NCBI RefSeq assembly: GCF_000203815.1 | Contig: NW_004457729.1 | Coordinates: 62,674-126,673 of the forward strand | DNA length: 64,000 nt | Reading direction: 5' to 3' | Origin: Cavenderia fasciculata | Taxonomy: Eukaryota > Evosea > Eumycetozoa > Acytosteliales > Cavenderiaceae | Shown: one piece after another, positions 15,464 to 26,273 of the stretch | Layout: each line of letters opens with the position of its first letter | Position numbering within the stretch: position 1 is the first letter of the stretch | Program-made: the position numbers and the translations under genes | Notes under the pieces: generated by a model | What the model saw: only the letters and a program-made list of their open reading frames with translations | Told to the model about the DNA's origin: nothing | The model's database searches: none

Positions 15464-16940
15464 TTATTCATCATCTTGCTTGTTTTCTTCTTCTTCAACA
15501 GCAACTTCCTCTTTCTTTTCTTCTTCTTCTTCCTCTTTCTTTTCTTCCTCTTGAACAGCAACTTGTTCTTCCTCTTTCTTTTCTTCCTCCTTTTCTTCTT
15601 CCTCTTGTTCCTCCTTGTTTTCTTCCTCCTTCTTTTCTTCTTCAACTTGAGCTTGTTCTTGTTCTACCTTTTCTTGTTGTTCTTGGTAAGTTGGTCTCTT
15701 TGGTTGTACGTCTTCAACATATTTCATTTCAGTCAATCTCTTGTAACGTTCCATTTCACTTTCTTGAGCGGCAGCTTGTTCTTGTTCTACCTTTTCAACC
15801 GATGGTACGTAGGCTTCCTTCTTTTCCAAGTATGGGAATGGGTTATCGTTTCTCTTGGTTGGGAGCTTGGCATGGGTCTTGCAATAAAGTTGTCCATCTG
15901 ATTGAGTAACTGTACCCAATGTAAGAATAACTTTACATTCTGAACATCTTAAACCTAAAAAAAAATAAAAATAAAAAAAAGAGAAAGATAGGTAAATATT
16001 AATTTGTCTTTATGGTTTTTGTTTTTTTTCTTTCTATACTTACAAGTCTTATGGAAAATTTTACGACTGTCACTTTCTTCAAGGACAACCTTTTCAGTGG
16101 CGTAGACAGTCTTTTCACAAGATGTACATTTTTCAGAACTACCAACAGTAAACTTCTTGGCGACATCTGGGTTGGATGTGGTTTGGTTCTTTTCAATGCT
16201 AGTCTTTTCGACTGGAACAAATGATGCTGGTCCGGTAGAGACAACTGATGGCTTGCTGTCATTTGGTTGAGATTGGTTTTGAGCCTTTCCATGAACCTTA
16301 CAAAATAGAGATCCACCAACTTGTGAAATGGTACCCAATGTAAGATTAATCTTACATTCTGAACATTTCAAACCTAAAAAATAAAATAAAAAAAAAGAAA
16401 CAAGATAGGATAGGTAAATATAATTTGTATCTTTTTTTTTTTGTTTTTTTTTTTGTACTTACAAGCCTTATGGAAAATTTTACGACTATCAGTTTCTTCA
16501 AGGACAACCTTTTCAGTGGCGTAGACAGTCTTTTCACAAGATGTACATTTTTCAGAGCTACCAACAGTAAACTTCTTGGCGACATCTGGGTTGGCAGTGG
16601 TTTGATTCTTTTCAACAGCCGATTTCTCAACTGGAACAAAAGAGGATGGAGCAGCACCAGCAGATTGGGCAGACCAGTTGGTGGTGTGCTTTTCCTTGCC
16701 AAAACCTTCGTCATAGTTACCCTTGGTGGCAAAGAGTTGCTTAAAGTGTGGCTTGCAATAGAAAATGCCATTCATTGAAGCATAGTTACCGAGACTGAGT
16801 GTAACCTTGCAATGTGAACACTTTAGACAAACCTTGTGGAATGTCTTTTTCTCTTCCTTGTCTTCAACTACAATCTTTTCAGTTAAATAAACAGTCTTTT
16901 GACATGAAGTACATTTTTCAGATGATCCATAGGTTACCAT
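15464..16940 (-). CDS. Three-LIM-domain protein with acidic tail
   Basis: Exons 16463-16940, 16044-16373 and 15464-15954 join in frame to 432 residues. Each LIM domain is CRP-like (CTSCxKTVYxTEK...FHK.CLKCSxC...LYCKxH) with both zinc knuckles intact. Domains 2 and 3 are split by introns at the same codon (HKxC). Linkers between LIMs repeat a FVPVEK...EKNQTT.NPDVAKKFTVGSS unit. The C-terminal ~120 residues are almost all E, K and Q. CRP-type LIM proteins bind F-actin and bundling proteins; D. discoideum has related LimC/LimD/LimF proteins acting at the cortex and in phagocytosis. Which of these it matches cannot be settled here. Confidence 0.9.
16044..16655 (-). repeat. Intragenic duplication of LIM half, linker and intron junction
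   Basis: The blocks at about 16044-16235 and 16463-16655 are almost identical in DNA, including the GTACTTAC splice junction on the plus strand and the run encoding KKFTVGSSEKCTSCEKTVYA. They encode the first halves of LIM 2 and LIM 3 and point to a recent unequal duplication. Confidence 0.85.
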
Positions 16941-17069
16941 TTTTTTTTTTGTTTTATCTTTTGGTTATAGATTTTATATATATTACAATAAATGTTATTG
17001 AGAATTTATTAATAGTACTAAATAGAAATAAAAATAAAAATAAAAAGAAAAAGTTAATAAACGATTAAG

Positions 17070-17124
<55 letters not shown>

Positions 17125-17483
17125 TGTTTTTTTTTTTTTTTTTTTTTTTCTCAAACTCTATATTACTAGTGGCATTGAATCATCTCTATAATATTGTACT
17201 AGTTTTTCTTTTTCTTTTTTAGTTTTTGAACATACCAGAAATAAATAAATAAATTATGAGAGAATTATTACAATGAGATAAATAATATGATTTCAATTGC
17301 TTTCACCAAACACCACGAAAAAATTCACCAAAAAACAAAAAAACTTTTTTTTCATATAATTTTTTTATTTGGGATGGGTTTGGCCAACGAGTGTTAGAAA
17401 TCCAACAACAACTTTCAAGAGTTTGATGGTTATTATTAGGACATCTTATGGATCTCCTTGGTGATCGGTTTTACACACACAAC

Positions 17484-17514
<31 letters not shown>

Positions 17515-17944
17515 GATAGAGAGAGAGATATTTGTCCGATCATGAATAGAAAACATAGTTATGATTTTTTAGTTGTATGCATACAAGCTGGCCTATGAAT
17601 AGATAAAAATATCTAGCCCGGTAGATATCAAATCCTTTGTCTACAACTGACCAACCACCGACAAAACAGGAAAAAAAAAAAAAAAAAACAAAACGCTCCT
17701 CAATGAGTTGGTGCAAACTTCAACAAACTTTTCAGATCCCTTGTTTTTTTAAATTTCCTCCGTACATTGACTTGTTGCGCATCTCATCTCTCTCTTTTTT
17801 GCGCGTATCTTTATATATATATATAAATAAAACACTAAAAAAGAGATAGAGAAAAAAACAACAACAAAGAATAAAAAGATAATAAGAACAAAAGACTCCT
17901 AGTCACACACACACATATATATATCTTTTAATTTTTTATATGAA
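16941..17944. other. Divergent intergenic region
   Basis: One kilobase between the LIM gene and the sulfotransferase gene, facing away from each other. It holds a GA tract (17086-17121), a T22-like run just after it, an ATT tract (17484-17512) and TATA-like runs at 17810-17825 before the sulfotransferase leader. No gene recognised. Confidence 0.6.
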
Positions 17945-19294
17945 ATGGAGAATAAAAAATTATTATATATAGCACTTTTTATATTTGTATCGATTGTTGG
18001 ATTTCAAATCTATGTAACAAGTAAACAACCACAAGTATGCAACAATAATGGAGGAGGAACAGGAGCAATTGATCAACAACAATTTATCATTGAAACATTA
18101 CAACAAACGATTAGAGATCAAGAGAGAGCATTGAATGATATCTCTAAAAAGACGAATCTAATCTATGACACTGTTCAAGAGGCAACCGGTGCCAAGAATG
18201 GTATTCGTGGACCAACACAAACCGATGCACCCTATTTTACCAACCCAACCGATCGTCACATTCAAAAACTACAAATAGAAGCACGTATCAACAAGACAAA
18301 GACAACACTACCCAACACTTGCTTCCCATTGGACCAAAAGACAGTGTGTCTACCCAACTTTATTGTGATTGGTGCCATGAAGGCAGGTACTACCTTTTTG
18401 GATTTCTACCTTCAACGTCATCCAATGGTTGCCAAACACACAAAAAAGGAGTTGTGGTTCTTTAACTCTTACTACAACAAGGGTATCGAATGGTACGTTC
18501 AATACTTTGAACCCGTCGTATCTCTTGAAAACCCAAAGTTGATTGGTGAAGCCACTCCTTTTTACATTAACAATCCATTCACTGCCGCTCGTATGTTTTC
18601 CACTCTAAGGAATGCAAAGTTTATCATGATGATGCGTGATCCAGTTGATCGTGCTCTCTCTCAATACTATTTTTCACTCAAATGGATCGACAATAACAAG
18701 GGTCTCGCTCCACACATCTCTTATCCAGAGTCATTTGACACTATGATTCGTGAAGAGATTGATGTCATCAATACTTGTGTCAGAGGTAATCAAGAATATA
18801 TTAAAAAACAAGATGAAAAGAAACGTCGTGAATTGGCTGGTGAACCAATCGACGAAGCAGCAGAAGAAGAATTCAAGAACCCATTTTTTACATTGCACAC
18901 CAACAAGAATTGGACATTTTACAAGGAATGTGCTCGTTGCGATAAATGTTTCCAACATGGAAATATCCTTCACACTTCTGGTCATCCATCGTTTGGAATG
19001 ATTGCCAAATCACTCTACTATGAACAAATCGATTATTGGTTGGACTTTTTCCCACTCGAACAATTCCTTTTCGTTCGTTATGAAGATCTCAACGATCGTC
19101 CAGAACACGTCCTCCGTCAAGTCGAAGAATTCCTTGGACTACCCGCTTTTGACTATGGACAATTCAAGGCTAAAAATGCTGTTCCTCATGAACCAATGGA
19201 CCCTGAACTTCGTCAATTACTTGTTGATTACTTTAAACCTCATAATGAAAAATTATATCGTCTATTAAATAGAGATTTTGGTTGGTCAAAATAA
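17945..19294 (+). CDS. Type II membrane sulfotransferase (PAPS-dependent, carbohydrate type)
   Basis: Single exon, 449 residues. A signal-anchor helix (LLYIALFIFVSIVGFQIYV, residues 5-23) is followed by a Q-rich stem, as in Golgi type II enzymes. The catalytic domain has the 5'-phosphosulfate loop IGAMKAGTTFL (about residues 141-151) and the 3'-phosphate loop MMRDPVDRALSQYY (about 228-241). Both bind PAPS in the Sulfotransfer_1 fold of the heparan-sulfate N/O-sulfotransferase group. The C-terminal part ends in the usual short helix (LYRLLNRDFGW). A Cys-rich insert (CARCDKCF) lies near residue 323. Likely it sulfates glycans or glycoproteins in the Golgi; the acceptor cannot be told from sequence. 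Confidence 0.9.
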   Translation: MENKKLLYIALFIFVSIVGFQIYVTSKQPQVCNNNGGGTGAIDQQQFIIETLQQTIRDQERALNDISKKTNLIYDTVQEATGAKNGIRGPTQTDAPYFTNPTDRHIQKLQIEARINKTKTTLPNTCFPLDQKTVCLPNFIVIGAMKAGTTFLDFYLQRHPMVAKHTKKELWFFNSYYNKGIEWYVQYFEPVVSLENPKLIGEATPFYINNPFTAARMFSTLRNAKFIMMMRDPVDRALSQYYFSLKWIDNNKGLAPHISYPESFDTMIREEIDVINTCVRGNQEYIKKQDEKKRRELAGEPIDEAAEEEFKNPFFTLHTNKNWTFYKECARCDKCFQHGNILHTSGHPSFGMIAKSLYYEQIDYWLDFFPLEQFLFVRYEDLNDRPEHVLRQVEEFLGLPAFDYGQFKAKNAVPHEPMDPELRQLLVDYFKPHNEKLYRLLNRDFGWSK

Positions 19295-19458
19295 TAAATA
19301 GAAATAGAAATAGAAAAATAAAAAGAATAATTAATTAATTTTAAGAATTATAGAAAAAAATATTATTTATTTTATATGTTGTTGTTGTTTTTTTTATACA
19401 ATTAATTAAAATGATTTAAACAATTTCTTTTTACACTATTGTTTTTTTTTTTTTCTAA

Positions 19459-20397
19459 TTAAGCATTATTATTGTTATCATTGATTGGTTTAACATTATA
19501 ATATTTTTGATATAATTTGAAACAATCGTCTGAAGAGATTTTAACCCAACCAGTTTCCTTTACATGATAGACATTGATGAAACCACCACTCATTGCATCA
19601 CGATGAGTAGCATGATAGACGGCTCTTCTACCCAATTCTTGAGCTTCTTGATCGGTGAGGTCTGGTTTGTAACCAGAGTCTAAAACACCATAGGCATAGG
19701 TTGAACCAGAACCTACAGAGAATCTTTGACCCTTGAGTCTAGTACCATCGTTATCTACATAATACAAACATGGACCAGTCTTGTCCCAGCCAGTGATCAT
19801 TGTACCCATAGACAAACCGTATCCCTTGTATGAATAGACAATGTTTGCCAAGATCTTGGAGGCTGCTGCCACTGAAATTAATTCCTTGTTACGAAGCTCG
19901 TACAATCTACATCTTCTTCCCAATTCACGCTCCCAGAACGAACAATCGGCTGCACCACCAGCCATTGTACCCAAAAGGTTTGGTGTGATTTCAATCACCT
20001 TTTTAACAGTTCTCGATGCAACATAACTTCCTTGTGTAGACTTACTATCTACTGCTACAATAACACCTCCATTGAATACAAATGCCAATGTTGTAGTACC
20101 ATGTGCCATTTCAATTGGCTTTGGTGCATTTGGATGATCCCAAACTTGATCTAAAAATTCTCCTGGCTTAAATAAGAAATAAGAAAAAAGTAAAAGATAA
20201 AAGATATATAAAAGGTATGTAATATTAGTAATGTTGTAAAGAATAAATTTGTTATTATCTAATATATTTTTACATACCTTGGAGTTTGGAGGTAATTCAA
20301 AATGGGTAGTACTAAGATATTTTAAATCTCTAGTGATATCTTCTTCATGATTACTATCAATAGATGATGATATCTTGTCAAAGTTTATCTCTATCAT
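19459..20397 (-). CDS. psmB5: 20S proteasome subunit beta type 5
   Basis: Exon 1 is 20278-20397 and exon 2 is 19459-20166. The 111-base intron is a multiple of three without stops, so the frame reads straight through it; splicing removes an AT-rich stretch (from VCKNILDNN) and gives 275 residues. The propeptide ends MAHG and the catalytic Thr1 begins TTTLAF (residue 64). Asp17 and Lys33 of the mature numbering are in place, Met45 of the chymotrypsin-like S1 pocket is present ([10 protein letters not shown]), and the [12 protein letters not shown] segment is typical. It is the beta5, chymotrypsin-like peptidase of the core particle. Confidence 0.96.
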   Translation of the reverse strand: MIEINFDKISSSIDSNHEEDITRDLKYLSTTHFELPPNSKVCKNILDNNKFILYNITNITYLLYIFYLLLFSYFLFKPGEFLDQVWDHPNAPKPIEMAHGTTTLAFVFNGGVIVAVDSKSTQGSYVASRTVKKVIEITPNLLGTMAGGAADCSFWERELGRRCRLYELRNKELISVAAASKILANIVYSYKGYGLSMGTMITGWDKTGPCLYYVDNDGTRLKGQRFSVGSGSTYAYGVLDSGYKPDLTDQEAQELGRRAVYHATHRDAMSGGFINVYHVKETGWVKISSDDCFKLYQKYYNVKPINDNNNNA

Positions 20398-21134
20398 GAT
20401 TCTATTCTTTCTTTCTTTCTTTTTTATATATATATTAAAACAAAATTAATGTGTGAACATCAACAAAAAAAGTTCATGAAGATCATGATGAGTTTTTTTT
20501 TTTTTTTTTGTTTTTTTGTAAATTTTAATTAATTAATATTTAGAGTCATGTATCTTTTATATATATTAGACCAATATGAATGAATTATAATTATAGTTTA
20601 TTAAAAAGAATTAAAATAATATTTAGGTTTTGGATTATTTTGGTACTTTGAGAGAAGACATTAACTTTATTAATATTACAATAGATTTATTTTATTCAAT
20701 AATGTAATAGGTAAAAATTTCTGTGGTTTGATCAATAATATATATATATATTACTAATATACATTGTATTTAATTTACTCATATATTTTATTCTACAAAA
20801 CTCTTAATCACTCTAGTTTTTTTTTTTTTTTGCCCGATTCAATAGAATTTGAATTTTTTCAATTTTTTTTTTTATTTTGCGATGACGCTCACCAACCAAC
20901 TCTGCCACTCGCCTACCTTTGATAAAATGTGATTGTCTGCTGAAAAAAGGTTAGACATTCTTTAAAGTTCCATATCCCCTATAAAGAAAGAAGATGTAAT
21001 TATCTCTATCATACTCTTACACGCTTGGCATAGTCATCTCTGTCTATCATAGCTTCCTCACACATCATTGTACTGACTCTTTTCTCTCCTTACCCTACCC
21101 CCATATTACTCATTACTTTATCTTTCATTTAGCA
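20398..21134. other. Divergent promoter region of psmB5 and rps2
   Basis: AT-rich spacer with oligo-T runs (20490-20518, 20819-20832) and a less AT-rich segment at 20880-20990 that probably holds the rps2 core promoter. The leader before 21135 is pyrimidine-rich (CTCTCCTTACCCTACCCCC), as is common for ribosomal protein genes. No gene seen. Confidence 0.55.
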
Positions 21135-21950
21135 ATGGCTGAACCACAATCCGCCGATCAAAGAACCCCAGCTTCAACTGCTGCCAGACGTACCCCAGGA
21201 GGTGACCGTAGAACCAACGACCGTCGTGGTGGTGCTCCACAACGTGGTGGTGCCCGTCCACAACGTGGTGGTCGTGGTGGTGACGACAAGAAGTGGACCC
21301 CAGTTACTAAACTCGGTCGTCTTGTGAACTTGGGTCTCATCAAAGACATCCATGACATTTACATGTTCTCTTTGCCAATCAAAGAGCATCAAATCGTCGA
21401 TCGTTTCCTTACCCTCAAGGACGAAGTCATGAAGATCATGCCAGTTCAAAAGCAAACCCGTGCCGGTCAACGTACCCGTTTCAAAGCCTTCGTCGTCGTT
21501 GGTGACTCTAACGGTCATGTCGGTCTCGGTGTAAAGTGTGCCAAGGAAGTTGCCACCGCCATCTCTGGTGCCATCATTGCTGCCAAGCTCTCTGTCATTC
21601 CAGTCCGTCGTGGTTACTGGGGCAACAAGCTCGGTGCTCCACACACTGTCCCAACCAAGATCACCGGTAAGTGTGGTTCTGTCTCACTCCGTTTGGTCCC
21701 AGCACCACGTGGTACTGGTATCGTTGCTGCCCGTACCCCAAAGGTACTTCTCCAATACGCTGGTGTTGAGGATGTTTATACCTCCTCTTCCGGTAAGACT
21801 CGTACCATGGGTAATTTTGTTCTTGCCGCCTTCGACGCTATCAAGAAGACATATTCATATTTGACCCCAGACTTATGGAAGGTCACCGCACTTACCAAGA
21901 CCCCATATCAACAACATTCTAAGGTATTGGCTGACAAGAAAAACGAATAA
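21135..21950 (+). CDS. rps2: 40S ribosomal protein S2 (uS5)
   Basis: Single exon, 271 residues. The N-terminal ~55 residues are R/G-rich ([19 protein letters not shown]), the usual arginine-methylated tail of eukaryotic S2. The S5 double-stranded-RNA-binding core follows ([33 protein letters not shown]), then the conserved [10 protein letters not shown] and [15 protein letters not shown] segments and a [14 protein letters not shown] end. It sits at the mRNA entry and decoding region of the small subunit. Codons are strongly biased to GCC, ATC, CGT and AAG, marking very high expression. A fragment of this gene recurs at 24593-24815 and its 3' end is duplicated just downstream. Confidence 0.98.
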   Translation: MAEPQSADQRTPASTAARRTPGGDRRTNDRRGGAPQRGGARPQRGGRGGDDKKWTPVTKLGRLVNLGLIKDIHDIYMFSLPIKEHQIVDRFLTLKDEVMKIMPVQKQTRAGQRTRFKAFVVVGDSNGHVGLGVKCAKEVATAISGAIIAAKLSVIPVRRGYWGNKLGAPHTVPTKITGKCGSVSLRLVPAPRGTGIVAARTPKVLLQYAGVEDVYTSSSGKTRTMGNFVLAAFDAIKKTYSYLTPDLWKVTALTKTPYQQHSKVLADKKNE

Positions 21951-22005
21951 ACCTATTATCTATCTGTTTAGATTAAAAATACAACTATATCTCTATAAAT
22001 TTTAT
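21921..22005 (+). repeat. rps2 3' end, copy 1 of an 85-bp tandem duplication
   Basis: This block covers the last rps2 codons (KVLADKKNE stop) and the start of the 3' untranslated region. It recurs at 22063-22147 with two mismatches that I can see. Confidence 0.9.
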
Positions 22006-22062
22006 AAATTATTCGCATAATTATCTCTATGTTTAGATTATAAATACTACTTTAAATTATTT

Positions 22063-22147
22063 AAGGTTTTGGCTGACAAGAATAACGAATAAACCTATTA
22101 TCTATCTGTTTAGATTAAAAATACAACTATATCTCTATAAATTTTAT
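22063..22147 (+). repeat. rps2 3' end, copy 2 of an 85-bp tandem duplication
   Basis: It repeats the final rps2 codons, stop and 3' flank of 21921-22005. The two differences are in the KVL and KKN codons. It is untranslated where it stands, since it lies after the rps2 stop. Confidence 0.9.
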
Positions 22148-22434
22148 TTGTAGATAAATTGGGCCCTTTGACTGAACAAGGCCCTCAGATTCACTATTGT
22201 CCTTACCTTTGGTTTGAATTAATTCAAACCTGTTCGAAAAGTGGAAAATATTGTTATAAACAAAACTGTTTGATGGTTAGACTTGATACATTTATTTCTT
22301 CAATTGGACAAGAATACATGAACAAGTTGGGCAAAACCAATTTGTCAAATTAAAATATCATCTCTCCACACTGGTAAGTGGTTTGGTTACACAAGTTAAA
22401 GAAGAAAGAGAGTGAAGATCATTCTCATTTACAT
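22148..22434 (+). other. Short unexplained open frame between convergent genes
   Basis: After the duplicated rps2 tail comes an open frame of about 64 codons from 22159 (protein text beginning GPLTEQGPQIHYCPYLWFEL) ending at 22353. Its composition is coding-like, richer in C, W and Y than spacer DNA, but it has no clear start context. It may be a terminal exon remnant. Unrecognised. Confidence 0.35.
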
Positions 22435-22776
22435 TTATTCAAGTGTATGACCCCAAGAAGGGATATTATCAAATTTACTGGTGTGTAGATAAATAGGAGG
22501 ATATTCGTTGTTTGAATTTCTCGATTGACAAATGATACCACCAAATAAAGATTTGTTGTCGACAATTAATACACTTGAATTATCTTTATCTAATCTTTTA
22601 ATTGATGCTTTAAACAATACCCTTCCAAAAAGAGTAATGGATAATTTTTCAATATTTGTTTGGTTGATCACTTGATCCAATCTAAAACTAAACTTTAAAA
22701 TATTATCAATATTAAAAATATCTCTTGTTTCGATTATTAGTTTTCCAAGATTTGATGGTAGTAATAGTTTGTTGTC

Positions 22777-22823
<47 letters not shown>

Positions 22824-24384
22824 GATAGTTAAACTTTGAAATTGAATAATATGAATTATTGATGAGAAAATTTGAATCAAGTTGACATGATAGACTGGTG
22901 AGAGAAGGAGGGAGGGGGAATGTGATGACACCAGGGTATTCAATATGTTGAATGGTTGGTGGAAATATACAAGAATGATTATGAGGAGTGGGTTGTCTCC
23001 AAATCAAACTCTCCAAATTTGTAGGGAGTGTTTGAGTATCACTCTGTCTATCCCAAGTCAATTGTTTGATCGAATTTGGGAGATACTTTGATGTTGTCGG
23101 CCCATCATACTTGGATATGATAAGAGTCTCTATTGACAATGGTATTGATCCTTGAATTATTTCAATATTATTTGAATCGTAAGATGAGATTGATAATAAT
23201 TTTACACTATCTGGAACCCATCCAACTGGAACCAAATCTCCAATGTAAAAGAGGTGGGTGAGCGACTTTGGTAACTCGATTGCTTGATAGTCGGTTGGTC
23301 TAAAAAACATATTGAGTCTCAGACTTGTCAAAGTGGTTGGGAAAAACTGTGTTGAGAGGTTGGTACACTTTGAGAGACGGAGAGTTTTGAGTGACTTTGA
23401 CAGAGGTAGCTTGACAGAGGAGACGCCAAGAGCTCGACGGGGAAATAATGAAAATGTGTCGAGATGATGGAGATGTGTGATATCCAAGAACAAGTCATCA
23501 TCTTGATCATTTCGGCAACTGAGAATGAGTTGACAAAGGGATACAAGTGATTGGAAGAACCTGGAAGGGACGGTACTTTCAAACTCAATGCTGAGTGATG
23601 TCAATGAACTTGGTAAGAAGCAATGGAATGGACAAGATGATGAAGAGGATGTGTGAGGGATGAGTTGTCGAACAAAGACTGGTGAAATATCCAATGACTT
23701 GAGTGACTTTAGTTTCTCGAGACCAAGATCGTTTAGTGGTGTTGGTATATTATCTCCAAAGGCCGACGATAGATACAGGTTCTGTATTCCCAATGGAAAC
23801 ACGTCTCCTCCTTCAATAGAAGATGGATACTGGTAATACATTGTAAATGATAGCAGAGTATCTGGCATCTTGCACAGTCTCTCTGGAGATGTGTATTCCG
23901 TAGAGAAGGTTAAATGTTGAAGATTATCAATACCTTGAAATAATGTTGACGGTAATGATGCGCCTTCTACAGGTGAAATATTAATAGATGTTGTTGTTGA
24001 TGGTACTCTGATATCATCCAAGTTGGTTGTTGATATAGTTAGTGATATATTATCAGGTAGAGTTGAGTTGTTGTTGTTGTCGTTTACAAGATGACTATTG
24101 AGTGATGGAAGTGTATCTTGATTATCAGACAATACTATTTGATTTGATAGAGCATTGTTGAATAGACTTTCAAATGCGAGTAGTTCAAAACTGATCGACG
24201 ATTCATTTGGTTGATAGGTTCTTGAAAGGTATTTAATATGTTTGAATTGTAGTTTACTACTATACTGGTGTATAATAGTATAGTATAACCTTTTACAAGT
24301 TAACAATAGACATATTAAATCTACATTGTTGTCAACTGATTGAATGATCTTTAAAATAATAATGTTTGCAAGTTTATCTATCAT
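22435..24384 (-). CDS. FNIP-repeat protein with F-box-like N-terminus
   Basis: Single exon; the first true ATG is at 24384 (the frame is open further upstream only through GTG), giving 649 residues. The N-terminus (MIDKLANIIILKIIQSV...LICLLLTCKRLYYTI) resembles the short F-box-like start of dictyostelid FNIP proteins. The body is a series of ~22-residue leucine-rich units (LPSSLTSLSIEF, LPKSLTHLFYIGD, LPNSIKQLTWDR and so on) of the FNIP/IP22 type, a family greatly expanded in dictyostelids. A poly-Q run (about residues 529-544) interrupts the C-terminal part. The F-box reading would suggest substrate recognition for SCF ubiquitin ligase, but this is inference; the functions of the family are mostly unknown. 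Confidence 0.88.
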
Positions 24385-24499
24385 TCCTATCCTACTACTA
24401 TCGATGTCAATCACAAAAATCTTTCACCCTACTTGATGAACTCATGTTCCCGCTTGGTCGACCACGAATTTTTAATATATATCTATATTTTAATATTAT

Positions 24500-24592
24500 T
24501 TATATAACGTTTAATTTCCAAGTGTACTTGCTCCAATATGGTAAATCATTAGAGACACTAATAAACAATACCCTTCCTAAAACGCTCACTGG
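24500..24592 (+). pseudogene. Possible FNIP-repeat fragment
   Basis: The plus-strand frame reading LLQYGKSLETLINNTLPKTLT has the LP-x-SLT-x-L spacing of FNIP repeats, opposite in strand to the intact FNIP gene next door. It runs straight into the rps2 fragment. Short and low-information. Confidence 0.35.
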
Positions 24593-24815
24593 GTAAGTGT
24601 GGTTCTGTCTCCTCCGTTTGGTCCCAGCACCACGTGGTACTGGTATCTTTGCTGCCCGTACCCCAAAGGTACTTCTCCAATACGCTGGTGTTGAGGATGT
24701 TTATACCTCCTCTTCCGGTAAGACTCGTACCATGGGCAATTTTGTTCTTGCCGCCTTCGACTCTATCAAGAAGATATATTCATATTTGACCCCAGACTTA
24801 TGGAAGTTCTTAAAT
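24593..24815 (+). pseudogene. rps2 fragment, recent partial duplicate
   Basis: About 223 bases nearly identical to rps2 21667-21890 (from GTAAGTGTGGTTCTGTCTC to CAGACTTATGGAAG). It lacks the 5' two-thirds and the 3' end. One base is lost in the CTCACTCC stretch (now CTCCTCC), breaking the frame. I see only a few substitutions (for example GTT to TTT in the IVAAR codons, GCT to TCT in FDAIKK). The retained rps2-style codon use is foreign to the surrounding AT-rich DNA. No poly-A tail is visible and the fragment is internal, so it looks like a DNA-level copy, not a retrocopy. Confidence 0.95.
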
Positions 24816-24925
24816 ATAAATTTGTTTCATATTTGACCCTAACCAAATCTAAGATTAAAAATACTACTTTTTCTCTCTTTATTAATCTTATGTTTATTTG
24901 TAGATATTCTTATTTTTAAAAAGAG

Positions 24926-25036
24926 CGCCAATTCAGGATTCATCATTTGTTTCACCATTCCAGACAATTTATTGTTACAAATGGCAAGGGCAATTGTTTC
25001 AATAACAATATCACTTCCAACTTCAACTGCTCCTTA
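24926..25036 (-). pseudogene. Fragment of the neighbouring BTB gene
   Basis: The block matches 27241-27365 of the RCC1/BTB gene (segment AELAVSIHKAY upstream to VAVEGDIVIETIALATLL), with an internal deletion of about 20 bases, scattered substitutions and the same strand. It is a non-functional duplicate piece about 2.3 kb from its source. Confidence 0.88.
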
Positions 25037-25209
25037 ACTCTTTAATTGTTCTCCATTACAAAAAATGCAATAAATATAGCTTTCTCTCGATACATCATCT
25101 TAATTTTTTATCAATTTAATTTATTGATTTATCCACTCTTTGATATATTGGCGAATATTAATAATGAAAAAGAGAAATGCTTATTAAAATATTTAAGGTT
25201 TAGAGATTA

Positions 25210-25893
25210 CATTCTTCCTTTCTTTAAATTACCTATCAAATAATAATATAATATCTTTTATCTTTATTATAAATACTTTTCTATAGATTACTTGAAATTT
25301 AAAAATCGGTGCAAAAGTTAGCAAAGAAAATAAACAAATATAGAGCTCTAGACAATAGGGCTTTATTATTTTTATTTTGTTAAAAAACAACCAAAGAGAA
25401 TAAATTATAAATTTCATAATAATAATGAACTTTGACTTGGAGGAGGAGGAGGAGGAGGAGGAGATATTGGACAAATATTTTCCTCTAAATATTATATTTA
25501 GAAAAGATATACCGATGTATAGAAGGTATGAAATTGCCAATATCTATTTCACCTGCTCTCAGATGACTGTTCCACCGATGGCAATTCCTCAAAAAAATTA
25601 ATCACTATTTTAGTATCATCTATAATAAGTTTGATGATATGACTACAATTCCATTCAAAAGTTATCCTGTATTACATTCACTTAATTTTTTTATTCAAGA
25701 GAGAAATGGTATGAATGAAAAAAAGATATTTGAATTTCTACTCTTCTTTTAAAGCTTTCTAACTTTTTATCCACTTTCAAACAAATATTAAGGATTCCAA
25801 TTTTCAAATGCTGTAGATGAACAAATTGCTACCCTCATTGTGCATAATGTCCCCATCCGTCTCTTTAATCTTTCCCCAGAACCACAATAGTAA
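25210..25893 (+). pseudogene. Decayed small gene, tandem copy A
   Basis: It aligns with 26274-26880 over most of its length. It has TTCCTTTCTTTAAATT before a GGTGCAAAAG segment (start codon lost: ATCGGT), then exon-like pieces encoding an acidic DLEEEEEEE...ILDKYFPLN stretch, YRRYEIANIYF, and a last exon-like piece reading NAVDEQIATLIVHNVPIRLF that stops at 25893. A GGA trinucleotide run (25439-25462) expands the acidic part. Frames are broken in several places. The parent family is not recognised. Confidence 0.6.
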
Positions 25894-26273
25894 GGAAGGG
25901 GTTTTCCAAAGGGGTTAAAGACCTGAGAAATTTACCCAATGATGGATGGATGTAATCACATCATTCTCTACCTTTAAAAGAAAACACTATTTCTCTTTTG
26001 TTTAAAAATATATTTCTCATTCACCAATATTTCTCCACTTCCCTCTCATCACTTTCCAAATTTGTTAATTTAAAACTCTAAAAGAACTAAAAAAAATTTC
26101 TAATTGAAAATAGAAATGTTATCTATAAATTGTTTCTTGACAAGAATCGAAATGAAGAATATTTTATTCCCTCATCAGAGGTATATAAAAATATTGAATA
26201 GTGAAATACATATTAAAAGATTGGTTGTTTAGAGTTTATAAAAAGAGGTATTCTTCAGACTCTTTGTTCATCA

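Noticed and set aside
15430-15901. Several long ORFs overlapping the LIM gene tail
   Set aside because: They arise from the GAA/GAG-rich acidic tail of the LIM protein on the other strand or frame.
21174-21644. 156-codon minus-strand ORF across rps2
   Set aside because: Shadow of a C-ending-codon gene; rps2 is unambiguous on the plus strand.
24593-24836. A second rps2 gene
   Set aside because: Only an internal fragment with a frame-breaking deletion and no start or end; called a pseudogene.
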